64,000 nucleotides of DNA, taken from positions 62,001 to 126,000 of the forward strand of contig NZ_JACIEK010000007.1 in NCBI RefSeq assembly GCF_014196835.1, read 5' to 3'. The notes under the pieces are model-generated. The model did not search any database and had not been told where the DNA came from. It saw only the letters and a list, made by a program, of their open reading frames with translations. The DNA is from Aureimonas pseudogalii (GTDB lineage: Bacteria; Pseudomonadota; Alphaproteobacteria; Rhizobiales; Rhizobiaceae). How positions within the stretch are numbered: position 1 is the first letter of the stretch; each line of letters opens with the position of its first letter. Positions 46,528 through 55,448 of this stretch are shown in pieces. Both the position numbers and the translations under genes were made by a program.

Positions 46528-47499
46528 TCAAGCCCCGGGCGCGCTCCCGCGATCGATCGTCTGCACGCCGTCGGGGGCTGCCCCCGTCGCGGCGGCGCCG
46601 CGTGCCGTCGTCTGCACCTTCAACCGCTGCTCGCGCAGGAAGATGAAGACGCCCGACCCCGTGATGATCGCCGCGCCCACGAGCAGCGGTACGCTCGGCG
46701 TCTCGCCGAAGAGGAAGACGCCGAAGACGATGGCCCAGACGATGAGCGTGTACTGATAGGGCACCACGACGGAGGCCGGCGCGATCAAGAGCGAGCGGTT
46801 GACGCAGACATGGCCGCCCATCGACAGGATGCCGAGGAGCAGCAGGAAGGCGAGGTCGAAGGCCGGCGGCGTTACCCATTGCAGCGGGCTGAGCACGAGG
46901 CCGGCGAGGAGCGCCGCGCCCGTCTGCCAGACGATCAGCGTCGTCTCGCCGTCGGCCGCGAGAAAACGCGTGGTGATCATCATCACGGCATAGGCCATCG
47001 ATCCCGCGACCGCGATGAGCACCGGCCATCCCGCGCTCATGAGGTCGGGCCCGAGCGCCACGAGCACGCCGCCGAAGCCGACGAGCACCGCCGTCCACCG
47101 GATCCAGCCGACCTGCTCCTTCAGGACGAGCGCCGAAAGCGCAGTGACGTAGATCGGTCCGGCCAGATAGAAGGTCATCACGCTAGCGAGCGAGAGATGG
47201 CTGAGCGCCCAATAGAAGAGCGCGACCTCCAGCGTCGATCCGAACGCCCGGAGCGCATGCAGGCGCCGGTTGCGCGGCCGGGCGATCCGCGCCCAGCCAT
47301 CTCGCCAGACGAAGGGCGCGAGCACGAGAAGCGCCGCGATCGAGCGCACCAGCAGCACCTGCCCCACGGCGTAGCGATCCACCAGCCACTTGCCCATCGC
47401 GTCGTTGACCGAGAACAGGAACACGCCGACGAGCATGAAGCCGACACCGACGAGCGCGTTGCCGGAACGAACGGGAGAAGTGCGGGACGCGGACGACAT
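46528..47499 (-). CDS. EamA/DMT family permease
   Basis: 323 residues with about ten membrane segments and two EamA repeats (first GVGFMLVGVFLFSVNDAMGK, second VLIAVAGSMAYAVMMITTRF). The conserved ending of the first repeat, YLAGPIYVTALSALVLKEQV, is clear. Members export amino acids or other metabolites across the inner membrane; the substrate is not readable. It is located upstream of the Lrp gene on the same strand, which hints at amino-acid export. Start ATG at 47499. Confidence 0.9.
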   Translation of the reverse strand: MSSASRTSPVRSGNALVGVGFMLVGVFLFSVNDAMGKWLVDRYAVGQVLLVRSIAALLVLAPFVWRDGWARIARPRNRRLHALRAFGSTLEVALFYWALSHLSLASVMTFYLAGPIYVTALSALVLKEQVGWIRWTAVLVGFGGVLVALGPDLMSAGWPVLIAVAGSMAYAVMMITTRFLAADGETTLIVWQTGAALLAGLVLSPLQWVTPPAFDLAFLLLLGILSMGGHVCVNRSLLIAPASVVVPYQYTLIVWAIVFGVFLFGETPSVPLLVGAAIITGSGVFIFLREQRLKVQTTARGAAATGAAPDGVQTIDRGSAPGA

Positions 47500-47614
47500 G
47501 ATGGGGGATCGCAAGGGTTGGGAGTTCGAGCCGGACGCCCGCATCGGCCGCCGGCGACGGAGACTGGCACCAGCCCGTCGCCCGTAAGGCGTTACAACGC
47601 CCCGCCTGCCCGCT

Positions 47615-48265
47615 TCAAACGGTTTCCGTCCCTGACGATGCGATCTCCCCTTTGGCGAAGGGGCGGCTGAGATGGCGCGACCCCGCGAGGCCGAACCGCC
47701 AGGGTTGCTCCGCCGCCTTGCTGATGCCGATTCGCGCACCGACGAGGATCGGCACCGGTACTTCGTCGCCCTCCGTCAGACGAAAGGGCGGCTGCGACAG
47801 GTCGAGCCCGTCATGCGAGCGATCGAGGCCGAGCGCCTGCGCGAGTCGGCCCGGCCCGGCGCAGAGCCGGCGGGGGTCGGCCAAGCCTCGTCGCTCCACC
47901 ATGCGATCCAGCCCGAAGAGCGGCTCCAGCGCCCGGATCAGCACGGCGCTGCCGGGCTCGGCGCCATCGCACACGAAATTGAGGCACCAATGGATGCCAT
48001 AGGACCGGTAGACATAGGCATGGCCGACCGGCCCGAACATCGCGCGGTTGCGGAGCGTCTCGCCGCGAAACGAATGCGAGGCCGCGTCGTCGCGCCGGTA
48101 GGCCTCGGTCTCGACGATTCGTCCGCCGACGCCATCGACGGTGAGCGTCGAGCCGATCAGCCGGCGCGCCAGCGTCACCGCGTCGAGCGCGAAGACGGTG
48201 TTCGGCAGGCGATCGCCGTCCCCGGCAGCGGCAGTCTCAGCGGTCACGACACCCCTTCCCCGCAA
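47615..48265 (-). CDS. mpg: DNA-3-methyladenine glycosylase (AAG/MPG type)
   Basis: 216 residues. Removes alkylated purines in base-excision repair. [22 protein letters not shown] carries the catalytic Glu (in VETEAY), [21 protein letters not shown] the DNA-intercalating Tyr region, and AVLIRALEP and [13 protein letters not shown] the conserved C-terminal blocks. An internal GTG near codon 6 might be the true start. Monocistronic, 115 bases downstream lies the EamA gene on the same strand. Confidence 0.92.
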   Translation of the reverse strand: MRGRGVVTAETAAAGDGDRLPNTVFALDAVTLARRLIGSTLTVDGVGGRIVETEAYRRDDAASHSFRGETLRNRAMFGPVGHAYVYRSYGIHWCLNFVCDGAEPGSAVLIRALEPLFGLDRMVERRGLADPRRLCAGPGRLAQALGLDRSHDGLDLSQPPFRLTEGDEVPVPILVGARIGISKAAEQPWRFGLAGSRHLSRPFAKGEIASSGTETV

Positions 48266-48308
48266 CGCGGTCTGTCCGACCAGTGGGTTGCGCCCGGCCG
48301 GAAACGGC

Positions 48309-48338
48309 TTGACAGGCCCGTGCGCCGATCCGTATATC
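48309..48338 (+). promoter_or_regulatory. Promoter of the CAU tRNA gene
   Basis: TTGACA at 48309-48314 and TATATC at 48333-48338 with 18 bases between, a good sigma-70 type promoter reading toward the tRNA about 100 bases downstream. Confidence 0.65.
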
Positions 48339-48437
48339 CGCGCCAGTTCCGCTGTCCAGAGGCCGGCGGGATGGATGGCCGTTCGCCCGCCGCAAGGCTT
48401 CGAACGGCTCGGGGGCCCAAGGCCCCATGGTTGGCAT

Positions 48438-48514
48438 GGCAGTGTAGCTCAGCTGGTTAGAGCGTCGGATTCATAACCCGAAGGTCGGTGGTTCAAGTCC
48501 ACCCACCGCCACCA
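48438..48514 (+). tRNA. tRNA-Met (CAU), elongator type
   Basis: 77 bases including the encoded CCA. D arm TAGCTCAGCTGGTTAGAGC, anticodon loop TTCATAA, T arm GGTGG-TTCAAGT-CCACC. The acceptor stem pairs GGCAGTG with CACCGCC, with one A-C mismatch at the fourth pair; the last anticodon-stem pair is also A-C. G1-C72 excludes the initiator. A CAU tRNA could also be an Ile-2 tRNA modified to lysidine; the sequence is closer to rhizobial elongator Met. Confidence 0.88.
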
Positions 48515-48595
48515 TTCTTCTCCCTGACGATCAATATCGAACTGGACTTGGCGAGTGCGGCCGGCACGATCGTGATCGCGTGCCGGCCCGTCATC

Positions 48596-48886
48596 TCAGG
48601 AGCGCATGCCGGCCTCGACATGGCCCTGGCGCTGGGCGGACGGGTCCTCGTCGGGCGTCGTGTCCGCCTCGGCGGCGTCGCCGGCGGATGGATGGGCGCC
48701 GGCCGGTGCCGCTTCGGGCGATGGGTTGGCCGCCACGAGCGATCCCTCGCCGCGTTCGGCGGCGGCCTCGTCGGCCATCGCGGCGGAGCCTGCGTCGTCT
48801 TCCGAGACGATCCGGTCCGCGGCCAGAGGCTGGCCCTGCGGCATTGCCTGGTTCGGATCCTCGCCGATGGTGGTGGTCTTGGCCAT
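48596..48886 (-). CDS. Small acidic Ala-rich hypothetical protein
   Basis: 96 residues, strongly acidic, rich in Ala, Glu, Asp, Pro and Gln, no Cys, no signal or membrane segment. Begins MAKTTTIGEDPNQAMPQGQP. It is probably disordered. The ATG at 48886 has a GGGGAG site at good distance, the main evidence that the frame is used. No recognised family; it lies alone between the tRNA and the zinc dehydrogenase. Confidence 0.5.
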   Translation of the reverse strand: MAKTTTIGEDPNQAMPQGQPLAADRIVSEDDAGSAAMADEAAAERGEGSLVAANPSPEAAPAGAHPSAGDAAEADTTPDEDPSAQRQGHVEAGMRS

Positions 48887-48987
48887 GATGGACTCCCCGT
48901 GTCGGTTTCCTGAAGGGCCAAGCCGGATGGGACGCACTCCGTTCCATTCCGGCTCGACCCTCGTTTCAATTCATGCCCGCGGCATGC

Positions 48988-50166
48988 TTAGCCGTGCGGC
49001 TTGAACACCACCTTGGTGCAGGCGTCCTTCTTGTCGCGGAAGGTCTTGTAGAGCTCCGGCCCGTCTTCCAGATTGGTCGAGCGGTGGCTGATGATGAAGG
49101 ACGGATCGATCTCGCCCTTCTCGATGCGCTCGAGCAACGGCTTCATGTAGCGCAGCATGTGGGTCTGTCCGGTCTTCAGCGTCAGGCCCTTGTTCATGAG
49201 GACGCCGAGCATCACCGGCCCGGCGGGTCCGGCATAGACGCCCGGCATCGAGACGGTGCCGCCGGGGCGGCAGGCGAGGATCGCTTGGTTGAGAGCGAAG
49301 GGGCGCTCCATCGAGACGGTCGCCGCCATGATCGCCGACGACACCTTCTGCGCCACCGTGTCGGCGCCGTGCGCCTCCATGCCGACGGCCTCGATCACCG
49401 CGTCGGGGCCCTGCCCGCCCGTCATCTCCATCAGCCGGTCCTGGACGGTCTCGTCGCCGAAGTCGATCGTCTCGGCGCCCGCCTGCCGGGCCAGCGCCAG
49501 GCGCTCGGGAACGGTGTCGATCGCGATCACGCGCTCGGCGCCGAGCATGAAGGCGGACTTGATCGCGAGGACGCCGACCGGGCCGCAGCCCCAGATCGCG
49601 ACGGTCTCGCCGCCCTTCAGGCCGCAGTTCTCGGCCGCCATGTAGGCCGTCGGGAAGATGTCGGAGAGGAAGAGCACCTTCTCGTCGTCGATCCCCTGCG
49701 GCACGACGAGCGGACCCACATCGGCGTAGGGCACGCGCAGATACTCGGCCTGCCCGCCGGCATAGCCACCTGTGATGTGCGAGAAGCCGAAAAGGCCGGC
49801 AAGCGGATAGCCGAACTGCTCGGCCTGCATCTTGCCGTTCGGGTTCGTGCGCTCGCAGCAGCTCCAATTGCCCCACTTGCACTGCCGGCATTCGCCGCAG
49901 GACATGGTGAAGGGCACGACGATCCGGTCGCCGACCTTCAGCCGCGTCGCGGCGCGCCCGACTTCCATCACCTCGCCCATCGTCTCGTGGCCGAGAATGT
50001 CGCACTTCTCCATGGTCGGCATGAAGCCGCCCATCAGATGCAGGTCGGAGCCGCAGATCGCACAGGCCGTCACCTTGATGATGACGTCGCGGTCGTCCTC
50101 GATCCTGGGATCGGGAACCGTGTCGCAGCGGATGTCGCCTTTGCCGTGCCAGGTCAGTGCCTTCAT
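48988..50166 (-). CDS. Zinc-dependent alcohol dehydrogenase
   Basis: 392 residues. Medium-chain dehydrogenase with catalytic-zinc ligands in [16 protein letters not shown] and [12 protein letters not shown], structural zinc cysteines in [17 protein letters not shown], a long insertion ([20 protein letters not shown]) as in formaldehyde-dehydrogenase-like members, and the Rossmann motif [13 protein letters not shown] followed by an acidic residue ([10 protein letters not shown]), indicating NAD. Substrate unknown; it is related to, but distinct from, the fdhA of this window. ATG at 50166. Divergent from the Gfo/Idh/MocA gene. Confidence 0.9.
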   Translation of the reverse strand: MKALTWHGKGDIRCDTVPDPRIEDDRDVIIKVTACAICGSDLHLMGGFMPTMEKCDILGHETMGEVMEVGRAATRLKVGDRIVVPFTMSCGECRQCKWGNWSCCERTNPNGKMQAEQFGYPLAGLFGFSHITGGYAGGQAEYLRVPYADVGPLVVPQGIDDEKVLFLSDIFPTAYMAAENCGLKGGETVAIWGCGPVGVLAIKSAFMLGAERVIAIDTVPERLALARQAGAETIDFGDETVQDRLMEMTGGQGPDAVIEAVGMEAHGADTVAQKVSSAIMAATVSMERPFALNQAILACRPGGTVSMPGVYAGPAGPVMLGVLMNKGLTLKTGQTHMLRYMKPLLERIEKGEIDPSFIISHRSTNLEDGPELYKTFRDKKDACTKVVFKPHG

Positions 50167-50395
50167 GATCGTCTCTCCTCTTGCCCTCACGAGGGCGATC
50201 CGTTGGAAGAACAACGGGCTCGGCGCGGAAACGACGGGATCGCAATTCGTTAAGTCTTTAGCTGCATGTCGATAGGCCCCGGCAACCGCAGCGGAGCGGC
50301 CACCGGACTTCGCCGTTCGTCCACGCCTGCCGCTTGCGGCAAGGTCTTGCCAACGATAGGCAGCGGTCGAGGCGAGGCAGGCGGCGAGGCAGAAC

Positions 50396-51349
50396 ATGAC
50401 GAAGCGACTGGCGGTGGTGGGCTGCGGCCAGTGGGGCCAGAACCACGTGCGCACGCTCCGCGAGATCGGCGCCCTTGCGGCGATCTGCGACGCCGACCCC
50501 GCGCGCGCCGCGCCGCTGGCCGAGCGCTTCGCGGTGCCGGCCCGTGCGCTCGACGACGTCCTCGCCGACCGGGCGATCGACGGCCTCGTGCTGGCGATGC
50601 CGCCGCGCCTGCACGGGCCCACCGCGCGACGCGCCTTCGCCGCCGGCAAGGACGTGCTGATCGAGAAGCCGATCGGCCTCGACCCGGCCGATGCCGAAGA
50701 GACCGCCCGCGCCGCCGCCGAGCACGGCCGGCTGCTGATGGTCGGGCATGTCCTGCGCTTCCATCCCGTGTTCGAGCGGCTCGACGCCGCAGTTCGCGAA
50801 GGCGCGGTCGGCGAGGTGCGGCACATCGCTTCGACGCGGCTCGGGCTCGGGCGGTTTCTCGGCATGGACGTCGTCTGGGATCTCGCGCCGCACGATCTCT
50901 CGCTCGTGCTGCACGTAGCCGGTGCGGCGCCCGAGCGCATCGAGACGCTGCGGCGAACGGTGCTCAGCAACGAGACCGACGCCGCCGACATCGCCATGAC
51001 CTTTCCCGGCGGCGTCACGGCAGAGATCCACGTCTCGCGCATCTCGCCCTATCGCGACCGGCGCTTCTCGGTGGTCGGCACCGAGGGCATGATCACCTTC
51101 GACGATCTGGCGCCGGAGGGCCGCAAGCTCGCGCTCTACGCCCATCAGGTGCGCCGGGCGGACGCCGGCTTTACCTTCCGCCACGCCGATCCCGAATATC
51201 TGGAGACCGAGCCGGGCCTGCCGCTCGACCGCGAGCTTCGCCACTTCCTCCACTGCATCGAGACGCGCGAGAGCCCACGCACCGGCGCTGCGGAGGCGGT
51301 GGAGACCGTGCGCATCCTCGCTGCCGCCTCGCCGCGCCGCGCCGACTGA
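50396..51349 (+). CDS. Gfo/Idh/MocA family oxidoreductase
   Basis: 317 residues. NAD(P)-binding Rossmann motif [17 protein letters not shown] at the N-terminus, the family's catalytic EKPIGLD motif near residue 98, [13 protein letters not shown], and [13 protein letters not shown] with the catalytic His. The motifs are closest to sugar-nucleotide 3-dehydrogenases of the WlbA kind, but no sugar-nucleotide genes are nearby, so the substrate stays open. Alone between two minus-strand genes; it converges on mnmA with 24 bases between. Confidence 0.88.
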   Translation: MTKRLAVVGCGQWGQNHVRTLREIGALAAICDADPARAAPLAERFAVPARALDDVLADRAIDGLVLAMPPRLHGPTARRAFAAGKDVLIEKPIGLDPADAEETARAAAEHGRLLMVGHVLRFHPVFERLDAAVREGAVGEVRHIASTRLGLGRFLGMDVVWDLAPHDLSLVLHVAGAAPERIETLRRTVLSNETDAADIAMTFPGGVTAEIHVSRISPYRDRRFSVVGTEGMITFDDLAPEGRKLALYAHQVRRADAGFTFRHADPEYLETEPGLPLDRELRHFLHCIETRESPRTGAAEAVETVRILAAASPRRAD

Positions 51350-51373
51350 CGCGGCCGCCGACAGGCCCGTCCG

Positions 51374-52570
51374 TCAGGCGACGAGCGTCGCCGCCGCCCT
51401 CGTCTCGGCATAGAAAGCGCCGGTCGCGACTTCGGTGCGGGCGGCTTCGGTGCGGGCGATGACGCCGCCGCCGAGCACCTGCGTGCCCGCGCCCTCGCCG
51501 GCATAGAAGACGCAGGCCTGCCCCGGCGAGACGCCCTCCTCGCCGGCCGCGAGCTCGACGCGGATCTCTTCGCCCAAAGCCACGAGGCGCGCGGGCGCCG
51601 GCGGGCGGGTCGAGCGGATCTTGACGAAGAGCGGCGTCTCGGCCCGCGCCGCCTCGATGGCAGCCCCCTCGCCCAGCCAGTTGATCTCGCGCAGCGCCAG
51701 ACGATGCGTGCGCAGCGCCTCGCGCGGGCCGACCGTGACGCGCGCGGCGCGCGCGTCGATCGCCAGCACGTAGAGCGGCTCGCCCGAGGCGAGCCCAAGC
51801 CCGCGCCGTTGGCCCACCGTGAAATGCAGGATGCCTTCGTGCCGGCCGAGCACGCGCCCGTCGGCGTGCACGATCTCGCCGGGCGCGCCGGCATCGGGCC
51901 GAAGCTTGGCGATGACGTCGCTGTAGCGCCCCTTGGCGACGAAGCAGATGTCCTGGCTGTCGGGCTTGGAGGCGACGCCGAGCCCGTGGCGCTCGGCGAT
52001 GGCGCGCGTCTCGGGCTTGGTCAGCCAGCCCAGCGGAAAACGTAGGTAGTCGATCTGCGCCTGCGTCGTGGCGTAGAGAAAATAGCTCTGGTCGCGGTCC
52101 AGATCGGCCGGCCGGTAGAGCGATCGACCGGTGCCGTTGGCGCGCGATTCGATGTAATGGCCGGTGGCCAGCGCGTCGGCGCCGAGATCGCGGGCCGTGG
52201 CCAGAAGATCGCGGAACTTCACGGTCTGATTGCAGGCGACGCAGGGGATCGGCGTCTCGCCCGCGAGATAGCTCGCCGCAAACGGATCGATCACCGATTC
52301 GCGGAAGCGCTGCTCGTAGTCGAGCACGTAATGCGGGATGTCGAGGATCTCGGCGGTGCGGCGCGCGTCGGCGATGTCCTGGCCCGCGCAGCAGGCGCCG
52401 GCGCGCTTCGGCGTGGCGCCGCCGTCGTAGAGCTGCAGCGTGATGCCCACCACGTCGTACCCCTCGGCCTTGAGGAGAGCGGCGGTGACGGAGGAATCGA
52501 CGCCGCCGGACATGGCGACCACGACGCGCGTGTCGGCAGGGGCCTTCGGCAGATCGAGACTGTTGGGCAT
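51374..52570 (-). CDS. mnmA: tRNA-specific 2-thiouridylase MnmA
   Basis: 398 residues. Thiolates U34 of tRNAs for Glu, Gln and Lys. ATP-binding P-loop SGGVDSS near residues 21-27; catalytic Cys pair in PIPCVACNQ and [11 protein letters not shown]-terminal beta-barrel with [13 protein letters not shown] at 52570; the 26 codons before it are not conserved. The upstream region (52571-52830) is shared with the divergent sciP gene. Confidence 0.95.
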   Translation of the reverse strand: MPNSLDLPKAPADTRVVVAMSGGVDSSVTAALLKAEGYDVVGITLQLYDGGATPKRAGACCAGQDIADARRTAEILDIPHYVLDYEQRFRESVIDPFAASYLAGETPIPCVACNQTVKFRDLLATARDLGADALATGHYIESRANGTGRSLYRPADLDRDQSYFLYATTQAQIDYLRFPLGWLTKPETRAIAERHGLGVASKPDSQDICFVAKGRYSDVIAKLRPDAGAPGEIVHADGRVLGRHEGILHFTVGQRRGLGLASGEPLYVLAIDARAARVTVGPREALRTHRLALREINWLGEGAAIEAARAETPLFVKIRSTRPPAPARLVALGEEIRVELAAGEEGVSPGQACVFYAGEGAGTQVLGGGVIARTEAARTEVATGAFYAETRAAATLVA

Positions 52571-52830
52571 GGCGCAACTCGCTGGGGGCCGATCGCGATC
52601 GGCATTGCGCTTTCTTTTAATCCCGACGTGCCATCGTGCCAACCGCACGAAGAGTCACGGGTTTTACCGATCTCGTCTTCCGCGCGCCCGGCTCGCCGGT
52701 ACGACGACATTCGCCAAGGCCCATTCGTTCAAGCTGTTATCGAATTGCTTCAAGGGGCTTAGCGAAGTTTTTAGAAGCGGAAGGCTAGGGTCGGGGGCGA
52801 TTAGGTCTTTGCGTAATTGTAGAGAGTTCA

Positions 52831-53121
52831 ATGACCGATCAGGTTAGACCGAGAGTGAAATACGTCATCGGCCCCGATGGGAGCCCGCTGACGATTGCCG
52901 ACCTGCCGCCCTCGAACACAAGGCGTTGGGTCATCCGCCGCAAGGCGGAGGTGGTGGCGGCCGTGCGCGGCGGGTTGCTCAGCCTCGACGAGGCCTGCTC
53001 CCGCTATACGCTGACGGTGGAGGAGTTCCTGTCCTGGCAGGTCTCGATCGACAGCCATGGGCTCGCGGGTCTTCGGACCACGCAGTTGCAGGAGTACCGC
53101 AAGAAGTTCGACCTGCACTGA
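52831..53121 (+). CDS. sciP: CtrA inhibitor SciP (DUF1153)
   Basis: 96 residues. Small helix-turn-helix protein that binds CtrA or its target promoters and blocks transcription in swarmer-stage cells (known in Caulobacter). The DUF1153 pattern is clear: VKYVIGPDGSPLTIADLPP, RWVIRRKAEVVAAVRGGLLS, ACSRYTLTVEEFLSWQ. Full length. Own promoter region upstream with a single GAGTC (GANTC) site near 52652, and a strong terminator after it. It is 1 kb from ctrA, so regulator and target are linked. Confidence 0.95.
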   Translation: MTDQVRPRVKYVIGPDGSPLTIADLPPSNTRRWVIRRKAEVVAAVRGGLLSLDEACSRYTLTVEEFLSWQVSIDSHGLAGLRTTQLQEYRKKFDLH

Positions 53122-53150
53122 CGGTGCCGATATCGGGAGAAACGATGAAG

Positions 53151-53173
53151 AACCGGCCTCGTGCCGGTTTTTT
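53151..53173 (+). terminator. Terminator after sciP
   Basis: 7-base-pair stem AACCGGC / GCCGGTT with a 5-base loop, followed by TTTT, 29 bases after the sciP stop. A classical rho-independent terminator. Confidence 0.9.
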
Positions 53174-53388
53174 CGTATCCGCCGGTCTTTTGTGTATCCG
53201 GGTCTGCCCTCGCCTTAGCAGCCCACCCCTTTCGCGAAGCTGGCGAACGCTCGGCTGGTCGCGGCGCGCCACGCCGAAACGGCCCGTCATGCGCGAGCAT
53301 GGGGCCGAAGACGTCTCAAAATCGGATCAGGCCCACCCTCGAGGCCCGCAACGAGCACGGGCGGATCGCTGACGGCTGAGGCGCGGCC

Positions 53389-53748
53389 TCAGGCCACCGC
53401 GACCTGTCGTCCCTCGCCGGCGTCGCGCTGCTCGAGCTTCTCGGCGTTGGCGTGTTCGGCCGAGGCTTCCTCGAGCGCGATTCGCGCCGCGTTCATCTGG
53501 ATGCGCAGGTCGCCGACCGAGTTCATCAGATTGTCGCGCCGGGTGCGGGCCGCCTTGGCGAAGGTCGGATAGGCGAAATGCGTGATGTCGGTGATGCCCG
53601 ACTTCTTCTCCTCGTTGGCGATCTGGGCGTCGAGTTCGCCGGCCATGCGCTCGAACTCGCCGAGCATCATCTGCAGCTGGTCCACCTGGCGTCGCTTCTC
53701 GGCGACCTTGAAACGCGTGAGGCGCATGAGGTTGTCACGCTTCGCCAT
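53389..53748 (-). CDS. fliJ: Flagellar export protein FliJ
   Basis: 119 residues, almost wholly helical coiled coil, charged. MAKRDNLMRLTRFKVAEKRRQVDQLQMMLGEF (shown in parts) and the central FAYPTFAKAARTRRDNLMNSV match rhizobial FliJ. FliJ is the stalk of the flagellar export ATPase complex with FliI and FliH, which are not in this window. Divergent from ctrA across a region with CtrA-like boxes, which fits cell-cycle control of flagellar genes. Confidence 0.82.
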   Translation of the reverse strand: MAKRDNLMRLTRFKVAEKRRQVDQLQMMLGEFERMAGELDAQIANEEKKSGITDITHFAYPTFAKAARTRRDNLMNSVGDLRIQMNAARIALEEASAEHANAEKLEQRDAGEGRQVAVA

Positions 53749-54124
53749 CGAGCCATTCTCCTGTTCCTAGGGTTTCTCCACATGAAACCCCGTGCTGCGG
53801 CGCGATCTGCGGCTTCAGGCAAGCCTCGACGGCTAGATCTTAACCACCTGTTTACGCGCACCGTTAATCATAGGCGGTAAGGATTTAAGGCTGAGTAAAT
53901 TGCTTGATTAGAACGCCGCACACCTCTTCTTTCTGCCGCGATGACGACATCGCGATGCGTCGGCGCGCCATCTGCGACCCACGACTGAAAAGATTAGGTT
54001 GATGAGACGGGCAGACCTGAAGGCATTGTTAACCATTCAATGCCAAGCTCAAAGTCAGCTCCAATACGAACTCCAACCTGGTCGGAACTTTGTTCACGGC
54101 GGGGCGGATGCAGAGGATTAAGTG
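53749..54124. promoter_or_regulatory. fliJ-ctrA divergent control region with CtrA-like boxes
   Basis: 376 bases without a gene, AT-rich. Candidate CtrA sites: TTAA-N7-TTTA at 53840-53854, TTAA-N7-TAAA at 53885-53899 (each one base off TTAA-N7-TTAA), and the alternative motif TTAACCAT at 54029-54036, which lies in the loop of a perfect 7-base inverted repeat (54022-54028 and 54038-54044). No GANTC site was found, unlike the Caulobacter ctrA P1 promoter. Autoregulation is inferred. Confidence 0.55.
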
Positions 54125-54820
54125 ATGCGCGTTCTTTTGATCGAGGATGACAGCGCCGTCGCGCAGAGCATCGAACTCATGCTGAAGTCCGAAAGCTTCA
54201 ACGTCTACACCACCGACCTGGGTGAGGAAGGCGTCGACCTCGGCAAGCTCTACGATTACGACATCATTCTGCTCGACCTCAACCTGCCGGACATGTCCGG
54301 ATACGAAGTCCTCAGAACGCTGCGTCTGTCGAAGGTGAAGACCCCGATCCTGATCCTCTCCGGCATGGCCGGCATCGAGGACAAGGTTCGCGGTCTGGGG
54401 TTCGGTGCCGACGACTACATGACGAAGCCGTTCCACAAGGACGAGCTCGTCGCCCGGATCCACGCCATCGTGCGTCGCTCCAAGGGCCATGCCCAGTCGG
54501 TGATCAACACCGGCGACCTGACGGTGAACCTCGACGCCAAGACCGTCGAGGTCAACGGCCAGCGGGTTCACCTGACGGGCAAGGAATACGCCATGCTCGA
54601 ACTGCTCTCGCTGCGCAAGGGCACGACGCTGACGAAGGAAATGTTCCTCAACCACCTCTATGGCGGCATGGACGAGCCCGAGCTGAAGATCATCGACGTC
54701 TTCATCTGCAAGCTGCGCAAGAAGCTCGCGACCGCCACCGAGGGCAAGAACTACATCGAGACCGTCTGGGGCCGCGGCTACGTGCTGCGCGAGCCCGAAG
54801 CCGACACCCGCGCCGCCTGA
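54125..54820 (+). CDS. ctrA: Cell-cycle response regulator CtrA
   Basis: 231 residues. OmpR-type master regulator of alphaproteobacterial cell cycle, motility and polarity. Receiver with the acidic pocket EDD (8-10), phospho-acceptor Asp51 ([13 protein letters not shown]) and Lys in [12 protein letters not shown]-binding winged helix with [22 protein letters not shown] and FICKLRKKL, almost invariant in the group. ATG at 54125; the GTG one codon earlier is possible. Its phosphorelay partner chpT and its inhibitor sciP are both within 2 kb. Confidence 0.98.
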   Translation: MRVLLIEDDSAVAQSIELMLKSESFNVYTTDLGEEGVDLGKLYDYDIILLDLNLPDMSGYEVLRTLRLSKVKTPILILSGMAGIEDKVRGLGFGADDYMTKPFHKDELVARIHAIVRRSKGHAQSVINTGDLTVNLDAKTVEVNGQRVHLTGKEYAMLELLSLRKGTTLTKEMFLNHLYGGMDEPELKIIDVFICKLRKKLATATEGKNYIETVWGRGYVLREPEADTRAA

Positions 54821-54841
54821 TCGGCGACCGCGTGCGACATC

Positions 54842-54875
54842 ACGAAGCCTGCGTCGTCATCGGCGCGGGCTTCGT
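54842..54875. terminator. Terminator between ctrA and the receiver gene
   Basis: 12-base-pair stem with one wobble (arms 54842-54853 and 54864-54875), 10-base loop, between convergent genes, about 20 bases after the ctrA stop. No T tract. Confidence 0.65.
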
Positions 54876-54937
54876 CGCGTTCGGGCGGCATCGACCGCGG
54901 ACGCGAGATCGGGCCTTCGCTCGACGCTGAACCCCTC

Positions 54938-55312
54938 TCAGGCCGCGACCTTCACGAACGGCTCGATCCAGGCGAGCAGCGAAGCCCGGTCGAAGGGGCG
55001 GAAGATGAAGCCGTCGGAGCCGGCGCGCTTGGCGCGGGTCATCACGCCGAGATTGGTCTCCACGATCGACACGAGGATCGCAGCCTTCGCGCCGCCGGGC
55101 ATCGCGCGCAGGGCCTTCACCGCCTTTTCGACGGGCATGCCGACGAGCGAGGCCGACACGATCACCAGCGCCGGCAGCGGCTCCGATCCCAGCTGCGCGC
55201 TCGCCTCCTCCAGGGAAAACGCGCCGCTGGTCTCGATCTCGATTCCCGCCAGGATCCGCGTCGCGACCTTCGCCACGATGCTGGATTCGTCGATCACCAG
55301 GCACTTCATCAT
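54938..55312 (-). CDS. Receiver-domain protein lacking the phospho-acceptor Asp
   Basis: 124 residues, a stand-alone receiver fold. It begins MMKCLVIDESSIVAKVATRI, so the acidic pocket is reduced to D-E. Aligned with CtrA, the phospho-acceptor position reads LVIVSASLV (Ser for Asp, about residue 53) and the conserved Lys is Arg in GFIFRPFD; the switch Ser is kept in ILVSIVE. It should not be phosphorylated in the usual way. Position beside chpT, 136 bases downstream on the same strand, suggests a protein-interaction role in the CckA-ChpT-CtrA pathway (inference). A GGAG site supports the ATG at 55312. Confidence 0.82.
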   Translation of the reverse strand: MMKCLVIDESSIVAKVATRILAGIEIETSGAFSLEEASAQLGSEPLPALVIVSASLVGMPVEKAVKALRAMPGGAKAAILVSIVETNLGVMTRAKRAGSDGFIFRPFDRASLLAWIEPFVKVAA

Positions 55313-55448
55313 CCGCAGCATCTCCGCTCGCGCCATCGGCGGGCTTCTGTTCACCCCGCGAGACTAGCAGCGATCCTTTGCGGAGCCGTTGCCGAGCACG
55401 GCGAAGAAATCCTGAACCGAACGGCTCGAATGCGAAAGATCGGGCCTC

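Noticed and set aside
53749-54124. GANTC (CcrM) sites in the ctrA promoter region, as in Caulobacter
   Set aside because: I read the whole gap and found none; only the TTAA-type boxes are present.
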